Part shown: positions 1 through 10,340 of the stretch, one piece after another | Layout of the letters: every line of letters begins with the position of its first letter | How positions within the stretch are numbered: position 1 is the stretch's first letter | Origin: Diplocarpon mali | Lineage: Eukaryota > Ascomycota > Leotiomycetes > Helotiales > Drepanopezizaceae | Assembly (NCBI GenBank): GCA_024741835.1 | Contig: JAENRP010000282.1 | Coordinates: 1 to 38,808 of the forward strand | Direction of reading: 5' to 3' | DNA length: 38,808 nucleotides | Notes under the pieces: generated by a model | The model's database searches: none | What the model was told of the DNA's origin: nothing | Seen by the model: the letters and a program-made list of their open reading frames with translations, nothing else | Program-made: the position numbers and the translations under genes

Positions 1-255
1 ATATATATGTATATATATGTATATATATGTATATATATGTATATATATGTATATGTATGTATATATGTGTATATATGTATATATGTATATATGTATATAT
101 GTATATATGTATATATGTATATATGTGTATATATACGTATATATGTAAATGTAAATGTAAATGTATTTGTATATGTATATACATCTATTATCTATTATCT
201 ATATATACACATACATACACATACATACACATACACATACACATACTCTCTCTCT
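1..255. repeat. TA-rich microsatellite tract
   Basis: The window opens with about 250 bases of short alternating repeats: ATATATGT-type units, then TATGTAAATG units, then ACATACAC units ending in a CT run. Open frames here encode only Tyr/Ile/Val alternation and are artefacts of the repeat. The strand-symmetric TATG/CATA composition could form hairpins. No gene is supported. Confidence 0.9.
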
Positions 256-550
256 ATATCCTTCCCTCACCCAAAGAAGTCCCGGGCGACCGTTGACGAG
301 GATTGACAGGTGGAATCACGTCCTCGGGGCTTCTCCATTTTGGCCATGGACCTGCTGCCCCCCGAATGGTCCCAACCTGGAGCCCCTCGCTGGGACAGGT
401 CTGGGCCACCGCTCGCCCCCCGGCGCGACGAGACCGATCGCAGTGCGGTATTGGCGTAGGTGTCGATGTTCAGACTGGCCCGAGGTTTCGCTCCTCGTCC
501 CGTAACATCTATCGACAGGACCGCCCCGGCTCGCGAGTGGAGAGAGGTTG

Positions 551-590
551 GCCTGCCTTTTGGCCCTCCTTTTGGCCCTCCTTTTGGCCC
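551..590. repeat. 12-bp direct repeat, three copies
   Basis: A CCTTTTGGCCCT-type unit occurs three times in tandem just upstream of the heptamer minisatellite. It is non-coding as far as I can tell and lies in the far upstream region of the Kelch/BTB gene. Confidence 0.75.
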
Positions 591-650
591 TGCAGGGAGA
601 GTGGAATTCTTCGGACTCGCTTCCTGGGGAGGGCGGAGAGGCGGAGACTG

Positions 651-752
651 CAGAGAGCAGAGCAGAGAGCAGAGAGCAGAGAGCAGAGAGCAGAGAGCAG
701 AGAGCAGAGAGCAGAGAGCAGAGAGCAGAGAGCAGAGAGCAGAGAGCAGAGA
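651..752. repeat. Heptamer (GAGAGCA)n minisatellite
   Basis: A near-perfect 7-bp tandem array of about 13-14 copies, purine-rich on the plus strand. Because 7 is not a multiple of 3, all six frames stay open through the array. This produces several long overlapping spurious open frames between about 270 and 1270. Copy number is probably polymorphic. Confidence 0.9.
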
Positions 753-1312
753 CGGCTCCAACTGCAAAGACCCAAGACAAGGCAAGGCGTGTGCACATAC
801 GAAGCATCACCATTGTCGTTGGTCGGCAGAAGCATCTTGCAAATCCCTACAACGCTCCATACCAAGCACTCAGTCAGGACTTCGTTCGTAGCCACGGTCC
901 TCCTCGCCCAAGGGGCCACCAGGGGCGCTTGCGTGCTCACCGCCCTTTTCTGCCTCCACTCCTTACTCGATTGTACGAAGTATACACGACACAGTTCACG
1001 GCACCACACGACGGGACCCCGTACCTTACATACCCACAACCCAGTCATTTGCGTCTTCCCTGCGCAGAATCAGACTTCGGTCAAAACAAATCCAGTATTC
1101 CCAACCCCCCGTCCGCCCACGGCTACCAAAAAACGGGGATTCGATCAAATCAAATTACAAACTATCGGGAAAAAAAAAAGGCCTTGCTTTGGCTGATCAC
1201 ACCCGTATCCTGGTGGAGAAGAGTCTCGACGCGAGATAGTGCGCGCGAGAGATCCGCTTTCCAACAGTAGGGGCCTGAATCCATTCTATCCCCTACTGTA
1301 CATGTTACTTAT

Positions 1313-1450
1313 CACACCTCCGCCCTCCTCCACCTCCCCCTCCCCCTCCTCCTCCTCCTCCTCCTTCTCCTCCCCCCCGCCCTCTCCCTCAGCTGGCCCG
1401 CCTTGGTCTAAACCATCCCTCTCTGGCCCCGATTCCTTCCCATCCTCTCA
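1313..1450 (+). promoter_or_regulatory. Pyrimidine-rich leader before the Kelch/BTB start
   Basis: A dense CT tract (CCTCC, CCCCCTCC and TCCTCCTCC runs) covers about 1313-1400, with further CT-rich sequence up to the ATG at 1463. Such tracts are common just upstream of start sites in filamentous fungi. I infer a core promoter or 5' UTR role; no TATA box stands out. Confidence 0.45.
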
Positions 1451-1462
1451 GCATGAGTTGTC

Positions 1463-4400
1463 ATGGCGGACAAGCTGACTTTGCGGCCTCCAGGCGCGCT
1501 CGAGCCAAAGCACTCCAACCCCTCCGACTCGGCAGAAGAGGAGCCATATCCAGAGCGAAACGACTTCCTCTCGGGCGTTCGACGGGGCATCAAGAAGCTG
1601 GGCTCCATCTCAGGTAGCAGGCCGGCCAATATCCAAATTAGCGATCGCTTCTCGCCCTCCACGCTATCCTTGGTGGACGCGTCCCCGCCGGGCACCAACT
1701 ACCGTCGTCCCAAGAGACATGCGCCCAGTGCCAGCGACTCGATCTTGGAGAAGCCGTTGCCGAGAACACCATCCCCTCCACCCTTCGAGACCCTGCTCAG
1801 CAGCTCTACCCTACTCTCCGACCTCCAGTTGCACCCCGAACCTCTGAGGATAGCCGCGCCGGCGTCGCGACAAAATATGAACGGCAGTCGGACAAGCACC
1901 ATCGACTCGGCGACGCCAGGCCCGGGGCAAGGACCCACGTACGCAAGCAGCGGCTTCAAGCCCCCTCCGAACGCCTATCTCTCGGATATGGCCAGCAGTC
2001 AAGCCAGTGCCGCGAGCTCGAGCCGGCAGGAGGCGGACGACGAGCCGAGGGAGATCACGCCCCCGAGGAGCAACGGGCCCCCGTCGGCCGGCCCGTCGCC
2101 GGCGCCGCAGCCACGGCCAGCGGCGGGGAATCTCGTCGGGACCCCGGGCGCGTCCTCGCAGCACCTGTCCGGGCTGATGTGCAACGTGCACCGGACCACC
2201 GGCCGAGAGCCGCATCCCCTGGTCGGAGCCACCACCACCATCCTGGGGGACAGACTCTACGTGTTTGGGGGCCGGGTCCTCTCCCGATCCCGACCTGTCC
2301 TGACTTCGGATCTGTACGAACTGGACCTGGTCCGGCGGCACTGGGTCAAGGTGGAGGTCCTCGGGGACGTGCCGCCCCCGAGGTACTTCCACAGCGTCTG
2401 TCCCTTGGGCGACACGAAGCTGGTCTGCTATGGGGGCATGTCTCCCGCGCCATCCCAGGGACAGGTGCAGGCAGTCGCCTCTTCACAGGCTGCCCAGGAC
2501 GCGCAGCCAGAGGTCGTGGTGATGTCTGATATCTACCTGTACGACGCGCCAACTAAGACCTGGACCTTCATTCCCACGCAGGAGACCCCCCAGGGGCGAT
2601 ATGCACACTGCGCGACGATACTCCCCTCGTCTTCCACCTTCTCCTCCACCCACGCCGCCGCTTCCGCCATACAACACAACCTTCCGGGATCCACCCCGAA
2701 CCAAGGGACCTTGGGTGTGAACCTAGACGGGACCGGCGGCGCCGAGATGGTCGTCGTCGGGGGGCAGGATAGTGCAAACCACTACATTGAGCAGATCAGT
2801 GTCTTCAACCTGCGGAGCCTGAAGTGGACCAGCACGCAACCGCTCGGGAAGAGTTGCGGGGCCTACCGCAGTGTGGTGGCCCCCCTCCCGAGCAGTGTCA
2901 CGTCGCGGCTGGGGAAGAGCGCGCCGACCAGGTCCGAGGCCGCGGCGCAGGATCCGCGGGAATCCGGATCGTCGATGCTGATCTACTCGAACTACAACTT
3001 CTTGGATGTCAAGCTGGAGCTGCAAGTCCGAGCCTCGGACGGGGCGCTGTCGGAGACGTCGATGCAGGGCACGTTTTCGCCGCCCGGCCTCCGCTTCCCC
3101 AACGGAGGCGTGATCGATACCAGCTTCGTCGTCAGCGGCACGTACCTCACGTCCTCGAAGCAGGAGTATGCCTTGTGGGCCCTGGACCTGCGGACCCTGA
3201 CGTGGAATCGCATCGACGCGGGTGGCAGCGTGTTCAGCCAGGGCAGCTGGAACCGCGGGGTGCTCTGGAACCGCCGCAACACCTTCGTCATCCTGGGGAA
3301 CAAGAAACGGAGCCTGGTGGAGGACTACAACCACCGGCGGATCAACTTCAGCAACGTCTGCATGGTGGAGCTGGAGGCGTTTGGGCTGTACGACAACCCC
3401 AGACGCGCGACTCCCATGTCGGGGTTCGTCTCGGCCAGCTCCCCGTGTACCGCCCCGTCCCTGAGCCTCGGCGCGAAGACGGGGTGGCCGGCCGGGGGCC
3501 GGTCACTCTCGAGAGCTGCCGAAGAGCTGGGCCAGGCCGCGCTCGGCTTGCGAGAACTAGCCGACATGGATATCCTCTGCGTCGGCGGGGAACGCATCCC
3601 GGTGAACTCGCGGGTCGTTGCGCGGCGGTGGGGTCCTTACTTCGTCCAGCTTCTCCGCGAGGGGGCCGCGACCCAGGCCGGCAGCGACGCCGCCACGCTG
3701 CAGTCGGAGAACGTCTTCCGGCACGACCCCAGTCGGAACAGCAGCGTCACCATCACCCCCAGCACCGGGACGCAGTCCTCGGGCCTGAGTGCCGCTCCCA
3801 CCCGAAACGGCGCGCCCTCGGCTTCCGGCGCCCCGGGCCCAGCCGATGTCTGGGCCGCGTCGCTGCCGCCCGACTCCACCGGACTCCCTCCTGCGTCCCG
3901 ACCTCGGGCCCTGTACCTCCCGCACACCCTCCTGACCGTCAAGGCCCTCCTCCACTACATGTATACCTCGGCCCTCCCCCCATCGACCTCTCCACACTGC
4001 ACCCCGCAGATCCTCTGCTCCCTCCTGCAGGTCGCGCGCCCGTACAAGGTCGATGGTCTCCTCGAGGCCGTCGTGGAGAGGTTGCACGAGGTCTTGGACT
4101 CCAGAAACGCCGCCGCCGTGTTCAACGCGTCGGCGATGGCGGCCGGTAGCGGGAGGTCCACTGCCTCCCTGTCTGGCCTCGATAAGAACTGGCTCTCTCC
4201 CGATTTCCAGGGGGTCCCGAGCGGCAACTACCCCTCCCTGGCACCGCTCCACATCGGCGCCCTCGGCGGAGACGGAGGGAACCCGCCAGGGCTATGCATC
4301 AACACAGCTATCGCGGGAGGGAGGAAGTCAGACGAAGACGAGACGATGAGTGCACCGAATAGCGCTGCGAGCGACCGGTCCGAATCGGATATGAGCGGCA

Positions 4401-4600
4401 GCGTGAGCGCGTCGGAGACCGGGCCGCGGAACAGCGCCGAGAGAGAGGTGTGGAGGGGAGACGTCAGTGCCGTGATCGGGCTCCAGAAGCGGGGCCTCCG
4501 CGGCCTCATGGAAGGGAGACGGCTCAGGGAGCGTGGTGCTAGCGTCGGCGCTCAAGTCCAGAGCTCTGGGGTGGGCCTGGGTATCGGAGGGGCCGCATGA
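1463..4600 (+). CDS. Kelch-repeat/BTB protein, Ral2-like regulator of Ras
   Basis: Single-exon gene of 1045 residues starting at an ATG in a good context (gtcATGgcg). Residues 1-235 are a low-complexity Pro/Ser-rich region. Kelch-type blades follow from about residue 250 to 470, with typical motifs such as LYVFGGRVLS, PPRYFHSVCPLGDTKLVCYG and GRYAHCATILP, and the conserved stretch YALWALDLRTLTWNRID continues to about 640. A split BTB/POZ-like domain starts near 697 (DMDILCVGGERIPVNSR) and resumes near 815-880 after a low-complexity insert. The tail is acidic and Ser-rich. S. pombe Ral2, with this architecture, is needed for Ras1 activation in mating and cell shape. I infer an adaptor role in Ras signalling. 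The gene converges on the hydrolase downstream. Confidence 0.85.
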   Translation: MADKLTLRPPGALEPKHSNPSDSAEEEPYPERNDFLSGVRRGIKKLGSISGSRPANIQISDRFSPSTLSLVDASPPGTNYRRPKRHAPSASDSILEKPLPRTPSPPPFETLLSSSTLLSDLQLHPEPLRIAAPASRQNMNGSRTSTIDSATPGPGQGPTYASSGFKPPPNAYLSDMASSQASAASSSRQEADDEPREITPPRSNGPPSAGPSPAPQPRPAAGNLVGTPGASSQHLSGLMCNVHRTTGREPHPLVGATTTILGDRLYVFGGRVLSRSRPVLTSDLYELDLVRRHWVKVEVLGDVPPPRYFHSVCPLGDTKLVCYGGMSPAPSQGQVQAVASSQAAQDAQPEVVVMSDIYLYDAPTKTWTFIPTQETPQGRYAHCATILPSSSTFSSTHAAASAIQHNLPGSTPNQGTLGVNLDGTGGAEMVVVGGQDSANHYIEQISVFNLRSLKWTSTQPLGKSCGAYRSVVAPLPSSVTSRLGKSAPTRSEAAAQDPRESGSSMLIYSNYNFLDVKLELQVRASDGALSETSMQGTFSPPGLRFPNGGVIDTSFVVSGTYLTSSKQEYALWALDLRTLTWNRIDAGGSVFSQGSWNRGVLWNRRNTFVILGNKKRSLVEDYNHRRINFSNVCMVELEAFGLYDNPRRATPMSGFVSASSPCTAPSLSLGAKTGWPAGGRSLSRAAEELGQAALGLRELADMDILCVGGERIPVNSRVVARRWGPYFVQLLREGAATQAGSDAATLQSENVFRHDPSRNSSVTITPSTGTQSSGLSAAPTRNGAPSASGAPGPADVWAASLPPDSTGLPPASRPRALYLPHTLLTVKALLHYMYTSALPPSTSPHCTPQILCSLLQVARPYKVDGLLEAVVERLHEVLDSRNAAAVFNASAMAAGSGRSTASLSGLDKNWLSPDFQGVPSGNYPSLAPLHIGALGGDGGNPPGLCINTAIAGGRKSDEDETMSAPNSAASDRSESDMSGSVSASETGPRNSAEREVWRGDVSAVIGLQKRGLRGLMEGRRLRERGASVGAQVQSSGVGLGIGGAA

Positions 4601-5005
4601 TATGGACGTGGTGGGTGGCATCTCAGTCGCACCTGGGAGGAGGGGAGGCATCGGGCGAGTGATGGGCGGTATCACGCACGGTTCATGGGTGGCTGAGGTT
4701 TGATCCTGTGGGTCTGGGCTCGCCTTGAGGGGGGGGTCCTGGTACATCGACTCGGTATCGCATTGGGTGTTTTTCAGGCTCACTGCGTCTTCATCCTGAT
4801 TCAAGTGGCTTCGATTTCAGAGGACCCGAAGAAACGCTTGGTTCACAATGCTCGCGTAAGTGTGGGCTCGTCCAGCCGGCGTGGCACTCGGCGTTGAATG
4901 TGGGACTTTTGAGGGCTGCCAACTAAATTTACGGTACAGGTACCCTCTGATATGCTCCTGTAGAGCTTCGATATCCATGACAGATTATCCTCCGAAATCG
5001 CCCTC
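4601..5005. other. Convergent 3' intergenic region
   Basis: About 400 bases separate the stop codons of the Kelch/BTB gene and the minus-strand hydrolase. It should hold the two 3' UTRs. I see no open frame with coding character and no clear terminator motif. Confidence 0.6.
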
Positions 5006-6513
5006 TTACAGGTCTCCCACAAAGGTCCTGATCCGATCCTGCAATACCTTGACAGCCTGGCCATCGTGCCAAAAGTGCCCAGCTCTCGGCACCTCCGCGT
5101 AACAGAACCGCCCATCGCCACCCTCTTTGCTCACTCCTGTGATGGTGTCCGCCCAAGCCCGTAACCTCTTGGCACTGACGAACACATCGTCGTCTCCAAA
5201 AACAGCCAGGGTCGGGTCAACGGCGAACTTCATATCATTTTCCGAGATTGCTTCCTTTTCCTTCCAGCACTTGGAACTCCAAAGAGTTGCGAGGCTGTTC
5301 ACGATGCCCTGCAAAGGAGAGACGAGGAGATACGAGAGTTGGAGATTATCGATGATGCCAGGAACTGGATTTAGCCCTGGCCTCTCCTCGGGTCCGATCT
5401 CTCTCTCGTCCGCAATGCTGATTACAAGCGAGTTTTGTGATCCAGGCCTGCCGTTGGTAGAAGAAGCGATAGAATCATGAGTTTTGTGTCTCTCCGGGGA
5501 TGTGCGTTTGAGCTTGCCAATTGAGCGGACTCGATCCACGCTCTTCTTGACCAGCTCTGGTGCATCGATAGAAAATGAACTCCTTGAACGACATGAATCG
5601 TGGCTTACTCGGTGAAGATCTTCGCCTCCCCCCATGCGGAATCCACTTAGTTTCCGAATCCTGGAATTTTCAAGCATCTCGTCATTGTTCATACTTCGGC
5701 CTCGGGGGCTGATGTTTGCTTGCAATAGAGCATATTTCTGGGCGGCGATCAACTGGTTCTGGTGGACCGCGAGACACTCGGCGCGTAAACGTATTTCTGC
5801 ATGAGCAGTGCCCTGACCTGGTGCCTGGAAGGGCGCTATCAGAGAGCTTGAGATCGGTGGCAGTAAGCTAGTTATCAAAGCGCCGTATGAATATCCTGCG
5901 AGCAAAAGGCGCGGGCGCGTAGTCCTCCTATCACGGTCTGCTGTGTCAGCGTTCGGAGCGTTGAGAGACAAGGTCGTTGCGGAGCACTGCGGGTCCTTGG
6001 AATGAGGCGAATGTATCGCATGAGGCGGATCATGACTTAGATCGTGCAAGTCGGAATCAAAATTTGCGCACGTTGGCAGGTCGTCAAGAGGCGATTGAGG
6101 GGACAGGATTTCGCAATAATAGACCATGAATGCCAGAAACGAAATATAGTCCTTCTGCTCGGCCTTGGCCTGCCACGATGTTCGTCCTTGCGACGCACTC
6201 GCTCCCCTATCCAAGCAACCACTGTGAGCGTTCTGTAGAGAACAAGTGGATAGAATCCTTACCTAAAGTTAAACGTCCCAACCACAAAGTTCTGTTTCAG
6301 CAGAACATTCGCTATGATTTCAACGACTGGGTCATCCATACTTCCCCCAAGGGGTGCGTACGGGTGTGCAACAATTGCAGCCTTCTTGTTCCATTTTCCA
6401 ACATGCGACATCGAGGTGGGAGCCAGGGAAACAGGGTGATATACTCGGCAGTCGAGAATCACATCGTCCTGGATGGAAGGGATCGTGAAGCTCAAGGCGG
6501 GAGATGGAAGCAT
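5006..6513 (-). CDS. Alpha/beta hydrolase of the COG2945 type
   Basis: Two exons, 6513-6263 and 6206-5006, separated by a 56-nt intron (GTAAGG...GGATAG, branch-like CTCAC), give 483 residues. The intron falls inside an Arg codon and restores the conserved FNFRGASASQG segment that follows the first beta strands. The catalytic triad is visible: nucleophile elbow GYSYG (Ser190), Asp in FGDDDVF (about 422-424) and His461 in RAGHFWHD. An early HPYAPLGGSMDD motif (from residue 50) is typical of this predicted hydrolase family. The frame continues upstream to a TTG, but a stop lies just before it, so I chose the first in-frame ATG. A family-untypical insert of about 60 residues precedes the nucleophile, and another Ser-rich insert follows it. 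The substrate is unknown; I infer a cytosolic serine hydrolase. Confidence 0.82.
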
Positions 6514-8846
6514 AGCGGACAGTCCAACGGCCGAGTCTTGGGGCTTCTCATCCAATACGAAGGAGGCAGTTCGTAGCAAGCATCATGGTGTTTCTCGTCT
6601 CTTCTCGTGGGACTCGCAGGAATCGTGGCAGACAGGACTGTGTGTTTGATAGGAAGGCAGGCGGGGTAGCTCTCGAAAGTGGTTACTGCTGGGCGACAGA
6701 CATCGAGTCGTGGAGATGAACCGGAGGTTGTCCTCTTTTCTCTGATTCTTGTTGACTGCGTGACGACAACGACGACGAATTGTTTCGGCGAGGTATCCAG
6801 AGGCTCAAGGAGAATACGTGGGAAATGTGGTGGGAGGAGGATTGTAAGGTCGAAGAACTTTGAGGTTGAATTCATCATCAGCCCCACACTCGGCAAAGTC
6901 CCTGACGTCTTGCCAAGCTTATAAGTATCTATTTCTATTTTGCGGACCTCGGTGGTCTGGGCGCTACACATCCCTTCTATATATATATATAACTAAATAC
7001 GTACATTCGTTAGTACTGAGTCGAGTTACATAGAGCAGATACCCGAATCTGTTCTGCTCCTTTCAGTTGACAGCACTCGTTTGACTCCTCCGTACGGCTG
7101 TATTGTTCAGCTACTGCCTTGATCTATTCGCGCTTCGTATGTTTCGCCGTCGTTGTTTTGCCCAGGTCTTTGCATGATTTATTCATACTTACCCCTGGAA
7201 TGGGCCAGGTCGCAAGTGCGGCCTCCTACAGCCGGCCCTCGAACCTCTTTGTTATCGCAAACTCGAAGTTTCTTCTGGAGTTTCCGCATTCTTTTGTCGA
7301 GCTGGTAGCAATCACTGGCGAGCGCTTCTTCCGTTGGAATTTGGGCGAACGCGGTCTATGATCCTTACAGTTGCCTTCATGGAGTACACTTGGGATGGTG
7401 GGACTTGTACTTGATTAAGTATGGTGTATATTTGTGAGGGAAACAAGTGTCGAAGACTGCCGAAGTTTCGTTCTCCGGCTCGCGGTTCGAAGTAGTCAGT
7501 ATTGCTATGACAGTGACGAATACTTCCGCCTTCTTTTGGGTCCATTTAGTGTCTAGATTCTCGAGTCACATGTGGTTCCTAGCTCTGGCCCCTCTTCCTT
7601 GCTGCTCCAACTCCTATAGCTGGGAGTTACTTTCTGTTCTGTTGTCATTTTCTGCAGGTACACGGAAACAGCGCCTATTATGTTGTTGTATGAAGCCACT
7701 AGTGGTTGGGTCGCCGCTTACTGGATCATTGCAAGTTTGCAACAAGATGAAAATATATAAATCACTATTTCCCACGTGTCAGTTGTCAGCCAAGCATTGA
7801 GGCTTGGCCTTTCCCCAGGTACTCTAGCTTGAGGGCTATGTGTGTTATATCTGTTAGTCTACTAGTTCAAAAATTACTCTTATGTGATATTGAGGCAGCG
7901 TCTGCGATCTCAGGATTGTGAAAGGCGCGATTTTCCTCTTTGCACGCACCAGTCTACCAATGGTAGATGTCTTTAGGTATTATCTGACAAGTTGATAGCC
8001 CTGCCCTTGCCGATGATGGAGAAGGTAAAGCCTCTTGCAAGTGATGAACTGAAAACTACTGAGTCTGCTGCAGCAATACAAAAGGTGGGAAGCTGGGGTA
8101 AGCTTCACGCGAGCTAGATGATGAGCCGAAGATGGGGGATATGCCTTTACTGGAAACGTAAGAGAGCCTCCATTATCCAAGTTTGAAATACAAGGCTACC
8201 AGTGATGATGATTGATTTTGGATAGCCGTCCCTTCTGCAAAACTGGACCAAGAAATAAGTCTGAATTGGCTCCAGATTCTAAAGCTCAAACTTGCACCAA
8301 CTGGTTGAATAAGCTCCACATCTAACACTGCAGGATTCGCCGTACTATTATTCCACTGTTGTATGCGTGATTGAGTTGTCTCATTGATCAAACAAGATTA
8401 CCAAGCCCATGCCGAAAAAGACGATGAAGGTCTAGATCGAAAGGCCAGTATCTGCCAAAGACCGAGTTTATGCTGATAGAATACGTAATATGGATCAGGC
8501 ATGAGAGCCTGTGGATGGACCGGATCCTGGGACTACCTTGGTCACAGTTGTGATTTGGTGTTCACTATGCTCTGTGTCTGTTTCCTCTTCAGATGTTATG
8601 TTGCCAGGCATATCGGCAAAACGCGAGACAGGACTCTGGGATTTATGCTTGATATTGTAATCTGGACTGCCATCATAGCCCAGTGTAGCCCATGCCACTC
8701 ATGCCGTCGCCCATCAAAGCATTTTCATACCATCCTGTACCCAGCATCAACGCAACGTTCCCTAATTCCGCCAGGCAAACAAGACCGAGAACCCTACATT
8801 CGATTCGGTCTCCATCGCATGATCTCGCCAGTCTAATCTGTGACGT
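6514..8846. other. Long intergenic region without a supported gene
   Basis: About 2.3 kb between the hydrolase start and the small membrane-protein gene. It contains a short TA run near 6978 (tatatatatata) and scattered open frames below 120 codons that mostly begin at non-ATG codons and match no family I recognise. The hydrolase promoter should lie at its left end. I see no RNA gene. Confidence 0.5.
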
Positions 8847-9274
8847 TCAAGACTCGACCATGGCTTCAACTGTCGTTTTATCCGTCGTCTTGCTTGGCCG
8901 TCCCCACCATTTTCGGCCAGATTTCTTGGTGTCGTCCTTCTTCCCCTCCTTCTTTTCATTCTTCTTCTCCTCCATTCCGTGCTCACCACCTTCCAGTGTT
9001 TCATTCAATGCCTTCCCTTCCCCTTTCTTGCCCCGGCATGCTCGGTACAGGTAGAGGATCAACAGTATGCAAAACAGCAGAGGAATCAGGCCTAAGCATA
9101 CCACCTCAGTTTGTGAGGTTTGACCGCTGCTACCCTCACTCTGCTGTGGTACCATCAGTTTACAGATATTGAAAAGGGCTATCCTCAACTCACCTGCCCG
9201 TTCATAGGTGGCAGAGTTGGCGTAGGGGTTGGCGTAAGGAATGGTAAATACGGGGGCATCTTGGGTACATTCAT
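8847..9274 (-). CDS. Small single-pass membrane protein with basic/acidic tail
   Basis: I predict two exons, 9274-9194 and 9143-8847, joined across a textbook 50-nt intron (CAG|GTGAGT...CCACAG) that keeps the frame, giving 125 residues. The N-terminus is Pro/Thr-rich (PTPTPTLPP). It is followed by a Ser/Gln linker, one strong transmembrane segment at about 41-60 (CLGLIPLLFCILLILYLY) flanked by RACRGKK, and a highly charged Lys/Glu tail ending in AMVES. The open frame continues upstream of the chosen ATG with plausible coding sequence (IVPGYTNNFVIINTDS) back to a 3' splice-like site near 9340, so an additional 5' exon is possible. No family recognised. The N-out/C-in topology is an inference from the positive residues after the helix. 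Confidence 0.5.
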
Positions 9275-9447
9275 ACTGTCGGTATTGATAATGACGAAAT
9301 TGTTTGTATACCCAGGAACAATAGTTGCTGCTTGTTGAGACTGGGTCGTTTGTTACATGAAAGCTGTGTTTTCGTGAAAGAAAGGCAGCCTTCAGCTCTC
9401 GACCGACACACCACCGAGCGGAGGAAGAAGGAAGGAGCAGCCAATGC

Positions 9448-9655
9448 CTAAGCGACTGCGTCGGATACGCTCTCCATGAAATGCCCTTCGGGCTCATACT
9501 TCCATGAGTCTGAATCTTGCCAGCCCTCGAGAACTTCCTCGAGACATCGTTGCTCTTTCAGTGCCTCTCGTGTCTTGATAGGATTCCAAGCAGCTTGAAT
9601 TTTCCTGCGAAATATTTTCGCGCAGCACACCGCGACGATGACCAAGGCTATCTAT
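9448..9655 (-). other. Exon-like open frame with hydrophobic start
   Basis: A minus-strand open stretch encodes a short hydrophobic run (IALVIVAVCCAKIF) followed by a basic/acidic segment (RRKIQAAWNPIKTREALK) and ends in a stop at 9448. It starts directly after an AG acceptor-like site. A nearby ATG-headed stretch (about 9779-9712) has a GTAACA donor, but the reading frames do not join. It may be an upstream exon of the 8847-9274 gene or a separate small gene. I could not build a consistent model. Confidence 0.25.
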
Positions 9656-10340
9656 TATACTGTTAAAAGAGTGCTTTCTACAATTTGCGTGGCTTGAAAA
9701 GCCTCACGGATTGTTACCGGAGTGACAGGGAGACCTCTTGTCTGAGGGTCAGATCGAGAACGGTGGCATTGTTCATCATGGCGTATGGTAAGGGATGAAT
9801 TGATTATAGTTTATGGGCATGGAATAAGACCAAAAAAGATGGGTTGCAGAATGATATTCGGGAATGATGAATGAAGAGGTACCTCGGAGGTAGGTAGGAA
9901 TAAGTGAGAGGAGGTGGTCTACCAAGCCGAGATTTAGTGAATTCTTGACGTAATCAGCGACCACATACCTACTACCTACCTACTACCCAAGTAGGCACTC
10001 AGGACGAACTCACTGATCTACCAAGGGCAAGAGAAGCACAATTGACCTTCAGCAAGAAATCCCGATCGTCTTTGTTTACACAATATGCAGCACGAACGAC
10101 TCATGGCTCAGGTCACACCGGTAGAATGGAAGCATGATATGAGCGCCGTAACGAAAAAGAAACTTCGTTATAAACAATTTTTCAGCGCATTTTATACGAA
10201 AATCCAACCTTTCCGCATTACTACCCGACGATTCAGTAACCATTGCATTGGCATGATTCTCCCCGAATCAAGTTGATAGAAGGTATCGGCGCGGGGGCTA
10301 GCTAGTACGCAAGCAGAGTCTTTTGCGTTATTGGAAAGCT
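9656..10340. other. Intergenic region downstream of pyruvate kinase
   Basis: About 680 bases with clusters of TAGGTAG/CTACCTAC motifs near 9885-9900 and 9966-9990 in opposite orientations. No open frame with coding features is present. The 3' UTR of pyruvate kinase must lie at its right end. Confidence 0.5.

Noticed and set aside
303..1270. Several overlapping long open frames on both strands
   Set aside because: They exist because the 7-bp repeat has no stop in any frame; flanking parts show no family resemblance or codon structure.
2824..4149. A 441-codon plus-strand frame and several minus-strand frames inside the Kelch/BTB gene
   Set aside because: Shadows of a GC-rich coding region; the real frame carries conserved Kelch and BTB motifs.
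7447..7800. 117-codon plus-strand open frame
   Set aside because: Begins at GTG, has no conserved motif, and lies in a long non-coding stretch.
8501..9054. Plus-strand open frames opposite the small membrane-protein gene
   Set aside because: They overlap the better supported minus-strand exons and are Ser/Phe/Pro-rich mirrors of the Lys/Glu tail.
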